Shown piece by piece: positions 60,327 to 64,000 of a stretch of DNA of 64,000 bases. Position 1 is the stretch's first letter; every line of letters starts with the position of its first letter. The stretch comes from DATJPD01 sp036394195. GTDB lineage: Bacteria > Pseudomonadota > Alphaproteobacteria > CACIAM-22H2. The DNA is taken from positions 1 through 64,000 of the forward strand of contig DASWFO010000060.1 in NCBI GenBank assembly GCA_036394195.1, given 5' to 3'. The position numbers were made by a program, and so were the translations under genes. Under the pieces are notes generated by a model. The model was not told where the DNA came from. It saw nothing but the letters and a program-made list of their open reading frames with translations, and searched no databases.

Positions 60327-61346
60327 ATGACAAAGCCGCGGCCGCACCATACCGCGCTTGCCATCCTATTCTGTATTTGCGCCGGACTGGGCTGGTCCCT
60401 TCCCGCGGCGGCGCAAGGGGCGAACACGAATTTCACCTCGCCGCCCGACTGGCCGCATTCCCTCATTGTCAGCACCGCCTCGCCCGGCGGCACCTACTAC
60501 GTCTACGGCGAGGCCTTGGCGAAGGCGCTGAGCGCCGAGCTCGGCCTCATGGTCTCGAGCCAGCCGACGCAGGGCGCCGACCAGAACATCATCCTGCTCG
60601 AGCAAGGGCAGGCCGGCATCGGGTTCGTCACCATGGGGGTCGCCCTCCAGGCGTGGACGGGCAACGGCGCGTGGACGCGCGGCCAGAAGTTCCGCGCCAT
60701 GCGGGCGATCTTCCCGATGTACGACACGCCGTTTCACATCGTGGTGCTGAAGGGCGGGCCACAGTCGCTCGACGACATGATGGGCAAACGCGTCGGGGTC
60801 GGTCCGCGCGGCGGGACCGGCGGCACGTACCTGCCGGACGTTTTCAAGGCGCTGAACGTGCAGGTGACGATCGCGAACGGCGCCTATGCCGACCAGGGCA
60901 CGCAACTCCGGGAACGCATACTCGATGTGCTGACGGGCGCTGCCGGCGCGCCGTTCCCGATGATCGCGGAGATCGAGAAGCAGGCCCCGATCGATTTCGT
61001 CAACCTGACGCCGGCCCAGATCGAGACCCTTCACAAGGCCATGCCCGAGCTGTCCGCCTCGATCGTGCCGGCCAGGACGTACACGTCGCTCAAGGGCGAT
61101 TATCACACGGTCGGCCTGTACAACTTCGCCGTCGTGAACAAGGCGCTGCCCGAGGATCTGGTTTACGCGATCGTGAAGGCCACGTTCACGAACCACGACC
61201 GGCTGGTGGCCGCCCACCCCGCCGCGGCCGAGACCGTGCCGGCGAATGTCAGCCGCAACTCGTTCCTGCCATTCCATCGCGGAGCCGTGCGCTACTACCG
61301 CGAAATCGGCGTTCAGATTCCCGACGCGCTGACGATGACGGACTGA
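60327..61346 (+). CDS. TAXI-family solute-binding protein 2
   Basis: A 339-aa paralogue of the preceding protein: signal peptide (residues 1-30, ending AAAQG), LIVSTASPGGTYYVYGEAL, SSQPTQGADQNIILLEQGQ, KRVGVGPRGGTGGTYLPDVF, YHTVGLYNFAVVNKALPEDL, ending near GAVRYYREIGVQIPDA. Corresponding residues of copy 1 differ at about half the positions by eye, so it is an old tandem duplication. GGGAGGAGCC precedes ATG 60327. The two form one operon; the third TAXI gene is convergent with them, 6 bases away. Confidence 0.94.
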   Translation: MTKPRPHHTALAILFCICAGLGWSLPAAAQGANTNFTSPPDWPHSLIVSTASPGGTYYVYGEALAKALSAELGLMVSSQPTQGADQNIILLEQGQAGIGFVTMGVALQAWTGNGAWTRGQKFRAMRAIFPMYDTPFHIVVLKGGPQSLDDMMGKRVGVGPRGGTGGTYLPDVFKALNVQVTIANGAYADQGTQLRERILDVLTGAAGAPFPMIAEIEKQAPIDFVNLTPAQIETLHKAMPELSASIVPARTYTSLKGDYHTVGLYNFAVVNKALPEDLVYAIVKATFTNHDRLVAAHPAAAETVPANVSRNSFLPFHRGAVRYYREIGVQIPDALTMTD

Positions 61347-61352
61347 CGCGGG

Positions 61353-62309
61353 CTAGTTCAGAAGCCCGATGTCCCGATAGTATTTTTCCGCACCGGGATG
61401 CAGCGGGATCGGCATGCCGCGCAGCGCGTCGCGGACATTGATGCCTTTGGCGGCGGGATGGGTGCGGACCAGCTGATCGAGGCTGTCGAACAGCAGCTTC
61501 GTCATCGCATAGGCGAGCCGGTCGGAAGTCCCTTCCCGGGTCACCAGGAAATTGCCGATGGCGGCGGTCGGCACGTCCGCCGCCTGGCCTCGATAGGTCG
61601 CCGCCGGAATGGGCGCCGCGACGTAAACCGGATTGTTGATCCTGGCGACGAGGTCGGGCGGAACCGGGACCAGCCGCACCGCGGCCACCTCGAAGAGGTG
61701 CCGGATCGAATCGACTCCCAGGCCGGCGGACTGCAGACTGGCGTCGAGTTGTCCTTTCTCCAGCATCTGCGCCGACGCGCCGAACGGCGCATAGCTGACC
61801 TTGCCGAGGTCCTGGTACGCGACGCCCGCCGCCTGAAACACCACGCGCGCGTTGAGCTCTGTCCCCGACCGCTCCGCTCCCACCGAGACGCGCTTGCCCT
61901 TCAGATCGGCGAGGCTTTGAATGCCCGATTGGGTGCTGGCGACGATCTGGACGTAATTGAGATACAGCGCCGATAGGCCGCGCAGCTTGTCCATGCGCGA
62001 GCGGAAGCCGACATCGGGATCGCCGTTCCAGGCGCTGTCCAGCGTGTCGCCCAAGGCGAACCCCAAATCGCCGTCGCCCGCCTGCAGGAGCACCAGGTTT
62101 TCGACCGAGCCGGGCGTCACCTGGGCCGAGGCCTGCAGGTCCGGCAGAGCCTTGCTGTAGATGCTGGCCAGCGTGCTGCCCAACGGAAAATATACGCCGC
62201 TCATGCTGCCGGTCAGGATGGTGAGCGTCTCCGCCCGGGCCGGGCCGAGGAGCGCCGCGAGGCCCACGCAAGCGACAACGCCGCGCCGGATTATCCTACG
62301 GTAGTCCAT
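61353..62309 (-). CDS. TAXI-family solute-binding protein 3, divergent
   Basis: A 318-aa periplasmic binding protein: signal peptide (residues 1-26, ending PARAE), LTILTGSMSGVYFPLGSTLA, AQVTPGSVENLVLLQAGDGD, KRVSVGAERSGTELNARVVF, AIGNFLVTREGTSDRL and a terminal PLHPGAEKYYRDIGLL. It keeps the TAXI outline but is clearly of another branch than copies 1 and 2. GGGGGGAGGGG precedes ATG 62309. It runs in the same direction as the receiver and hybrid-kinase genes upstream (38-base gap to the receiver gene), so it may be part of a kinase-receiver-TAXI transcript. Confidence 0.92.
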   Translation of the reverse strand: MDYRRIIRRGVVACVGLAALLGPARAETLTILTGSMSGVYFPLGSTLASIYSKALPDLQASAQVTPGSVENLVLLQAGDGDLGFALGDTLDSAWNGDPDVGFRSRMDKLRGLSALYLNYVQIVASTQSGIQSLADLKGKRVSVGAERSGTELNARVVFQAAGVAYQDLGKVSYAPFGASAQMLEKGQLDASLQSAGLGVDSIRHLFEVAAVRLVPVPPDLVARINNPVYVAAPIPAATYRGQAADVPTAAIGNFLVTREGTSDRLAYAMTKLLFDSLDQLVRTHPAAKGINVRDALRGMPIPLHPGAEKYYRDIGLLN

Positions 62310-62347
62310 CCCCTCCCCCCGGAGCGGAGTGCTCCTTTTCCGGAGCA

Positions 62348-62758
62348 TCACGCCCGTCGCGTCAGCGCATTCTCCAAGACCGTCAGCACCCGCGCCTCGA
62401 GGCGCTTCTTCTCGACCGGCTTGACGACATAAGCCTCGACGCCGAGCCTGACCGCGCGCTTCACGATCGACGGCTCGGTATGGGACGTGAGGAAGATCAC
62501 CGGGACGCTCGCCGCGTTCGGCCAGGCATGGGCGCGCAGCGCTTCGACGAACTGAAACCCGTCCATCGGCTTCATGTTGATGTCGCAGATGATCAGCGCC
62601 GGGTTCGCCTGTTCGAGCTGGCGCAACGCGTCATCCCCGTCCTGGGCCTGGAAGACATCCCGGAAACCGATCTCGCGCAACATGGCCGCGATGGCTTCGC
62701 GCATGAAGTCGTTGTCATCGATGACGAAGATGCGGATTGTTTCTACGGCGAGGCTCAT
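62348..62758 (-). CDS. Single-domain response regulator
   Basis: A 136-aa receiver: IRIFVIDDNDFMREAI, Asp59 in ALIICDINMKPMDGFQF, switch Thr in VIFLTSHTEPSI, Lys in AYVVKPVEKKRLEA. The 'CDINMKPMDG' wording is typical of CheY-like receivers with few output domains. It lies between the hybrid-kinase gene (41 bases upstream) and TAXI gene 3, all in one direction, so is the likely partner of that kinase or of the HPt domain. Confidence 0.93.
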   Translation of the reverse strand: MSLAVETIRIFVIDDNDFMREAIAAMLREIGFRDVFQAQDGDDALRQLEQANPALIICDINMKPMDGFQFVEALRAHAWPNAASVPVIFLTSHTEPSIVKRAVRLGVEAYVVKPVEKKRLEARVLTVLENALTRRA

Positions 62759-62799
62759 GTTCCAAGTCCCTGTGACAGACGGCAAAAGCCCGGCGCCGC

Positions 62800-64000
62800 T
62801 CAGGTGCCGAGCCGTTTCACCGCCTCTTCCACGCGGGCAAAAGCCGGTGCAAGTCGTGATTGTAATACGGCTGCATCCTCCCACGCTTCCGATTCCATTG
62901 CCATCTCAAGATCGCCCAGGATGGCCGCAACCTCCTCCGCCCCCGCCGAGCGCGACGCCCCGAGGGCCGAATGCGCGGCATCGCGCACGTCGGCGCGGCT
63001 GCGCGCCGCCAGGCCGCGGTCGATGTCCGCAAGGAGCCTCGCCGTGCTTTCGATGTAGCGCTGCAGCAAGGTGATGGCGGTGCCGTCGATCGCCCCGAAA
63101 TTCCGCCGCATCCGCTCCAGGTTCAGGACCTCGGCCGAGGCCGCGGCGGTCTCCTCCGGCGACGGGGTTTCCGGCACCGCGACCGCCGGGCGCGCCGCCT
63201 TGGGCAGCCATCGCGCCAACGCGTCCTGGAGCTCGGCCAGGGACAGCGGCTTGCGGATACGGTCGTCGATCCCCGCCGCCAGATAGCGCTCGGCCTCGCT
63301 GACCAGCACGTCGGCGGTGAGCGCCAGGATCGGCACGCGGCGGCGGCCTTCGGCCCGCTCCTGCTCGCGGATGGCGGTAGTGAGCTCGAGGCCGTCCATC
63401 TCGGGCATATGCACATCGGTGAGGACGAGGCCGTAGGGCCCGGCGCGAAACCGCTCGAGCGCCTGCCGGCCGTTATCCGCCAGATCGGCGGCGTAGCCCA
63501 GCTGGGTCAACTGCCGCATGATGACGAGCTGGTTGGTGGGGTTGTCCTCGGCGACCAGAATGAGCTCGCCCGCGGCCAGCGCGGCAGCGCGGTCCGGCGC
63601 CGCGGCCCGCGCGGTCGCGGCCGCGCCACTGCCCACCTCGTCGAGCGCCCCGCTGCGCCCGCAGGCCGCCGCGATCGCCCGCAGCAGGGTCGCGCGGCGG
63701 ACCGGCATCGCGAAATAGCCGGCGAAACCGGCCGCGCGCGCCCGGGCGCGCTGGCCGGGCTCGTCGTACGCGGCGAGCAGCAGAGACGGCGGCGGGGCGA
63801 TCCCCGCCGCGTCGACGGCGCGGCGCACCGCGAAGCCGTCGATCCCGAGGCCGACGACCAGCGCATCGACGACGATGCTGGCCGCCGCAAAGCGCCGCAG
63901 CAGCGTCACCGCGGCGTCGGCCGTGTGGCTGATCTCCACCTGCGCCCCCGCCATCGAGAGGCAGCTCTTCAGCATGGCCTCGACGGTCGGATTATCTTCG
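62800..64000 (-). CDS. C-terminal part of a hybrid sensor kinase: receiver, receiver, HPt (partial)
   Basis: The frame runs off the right edge; about 399 codons are visible and the protein must begin beyond the window. The first receiver (from EDNPTVEAMLKSCLSMAG) is degenerate: the phosphoacceptor position reads VVGLGIDGF and the usual Lys reads FAMPV. The second is intact (LILVAEDNPTNQLVIM, Asp in LVLTDVHMPEMDG, Lys in RIRKPLS). The C-terminal 100 residues form an HPt domain, with a likely phosphorylated His in RDAAHSALGASRSAGAEEV. This is the end of a multi-step phosphorelay kinase. An internal ATG at 63975 exists but cuts the receiver. Confidence 0.88.
   Translation of the reverse strand, partial: EDNPTVEAMLKSCLSMAGAQVEISHTADAAVTLLRRFAAASIVVDALVVGLGIDGFAVRRAVDAAGIAPPPSLLLAAYDEPGQRARARAAGFAGYFAMPVRRATLLRAIAAACGRSGALDEVGSGAAATARAAAPDRAAALAAGELILVAEDNPTNQLVIMRQLTQLGYAADLADNGRQALERFRAGPYGLVLTDVHMPEMDGLELTTAIREQERAEGRRRVPILALTADVLVSEAERYLAAGIDDRIRKPLSLAELQDALARWLPKAARPAVAVPETPSPEETAAASAEVLNLERMRRNFGAIDGTAITLLQRYIESTARLLADIDRGLAARSRADVRDAAHSALGASRSAGAEEVAAILGDLEMAMESEAWEDAAVLQSRLAPAFARVEEAVKRLGT

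Overview
The window is high-GC DNA with dense, often overlapping genes, and its core gene order points to an alphaproteobacterium of the Rhodospirillales/Hyphomicrobiales type. Signs of this are an E1-beta that begins with a lipoyl domain, trpD-trpC-moaC-moeA followed by lexA, comEC-gltX-gltA, a GAAC-N7-GAAC SOS box, many TRAP/TAXI solute-binding proteins, and several small-protein families that are common in soil alphaproteobacteria. The genus cannot be fixed from the sequence alone. I see no rRNA, tRNA, CRISPR array, transposase or phage gene.

Region 1 (1-26.9 kb) is a housekeeping block on the minus strand: tpiA, secG, pyrG, a 63-aa gene, kdsA, then eno, a 67-aa gene, ftsB, pdhA and pdhB. 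The block is interrupted between kdsA and eno by about 17.6 kb of transport and oxidoreductase genes (4.5-22.1 kb). These are an Nramp-related carrier, a HAD-type hydrolase, a TRAP transporter with an oversized large permease, a lactate permease, a two-gene indolepyruvate:ferredoxin oxidoreductase, a second TRAP transporter, a DsrE-like protein, a DUF2161 nuclease-fold protein, a DOPA-dioxygenase-like protein and an orphan solute-binding protein. The interruption looks like an accessory island for uptake and oxidation of organic acids.

Region 2 (27-43.3 kb) is core again: ppiD, a divergent polysaccharide deacetylase with a 2OG-Fe(II) oxygenase-like gene, a lipoprotein, trpD, trpC, moaC, moeA, a lipoprotein, lexA, comEC, gltX and gltA. 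trpE and trpG, which often stand before trpD, are absent here.

Region 3 (43.3-54.9 kb) is accessory and partly decayed. It has fragments of a GNAT protein, an AraC regulator and a receiver domain, many very small genes of a few repeated families, a GAF protein, an uncharacterised envelope cluster (PG-binding lipoprotein plus two secreted proteins), a Tat-exported binding protein and two flavin-dependent monooxygenases, one RutA-like.

Region 4 (55-64 kb) is a signalling cluster: a receiver-adenylate cyclase, a receiver and a large histidine kinase in one overlapping operon, then three TAXI-type periplasmic binding proteins with no TRAP permease nearby, another receiver, and the C-terminal end of a hybrid kinase with an HPt domain. 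The kinase has a long helical periplasmic region resembling that of TorS, a kinase that senses through a periplasmic binding protein. My main proposal is that the TAXI proteins here are sensory ligand-binding subunits feeding a phosphorelay that ends in cAMP synthesis.
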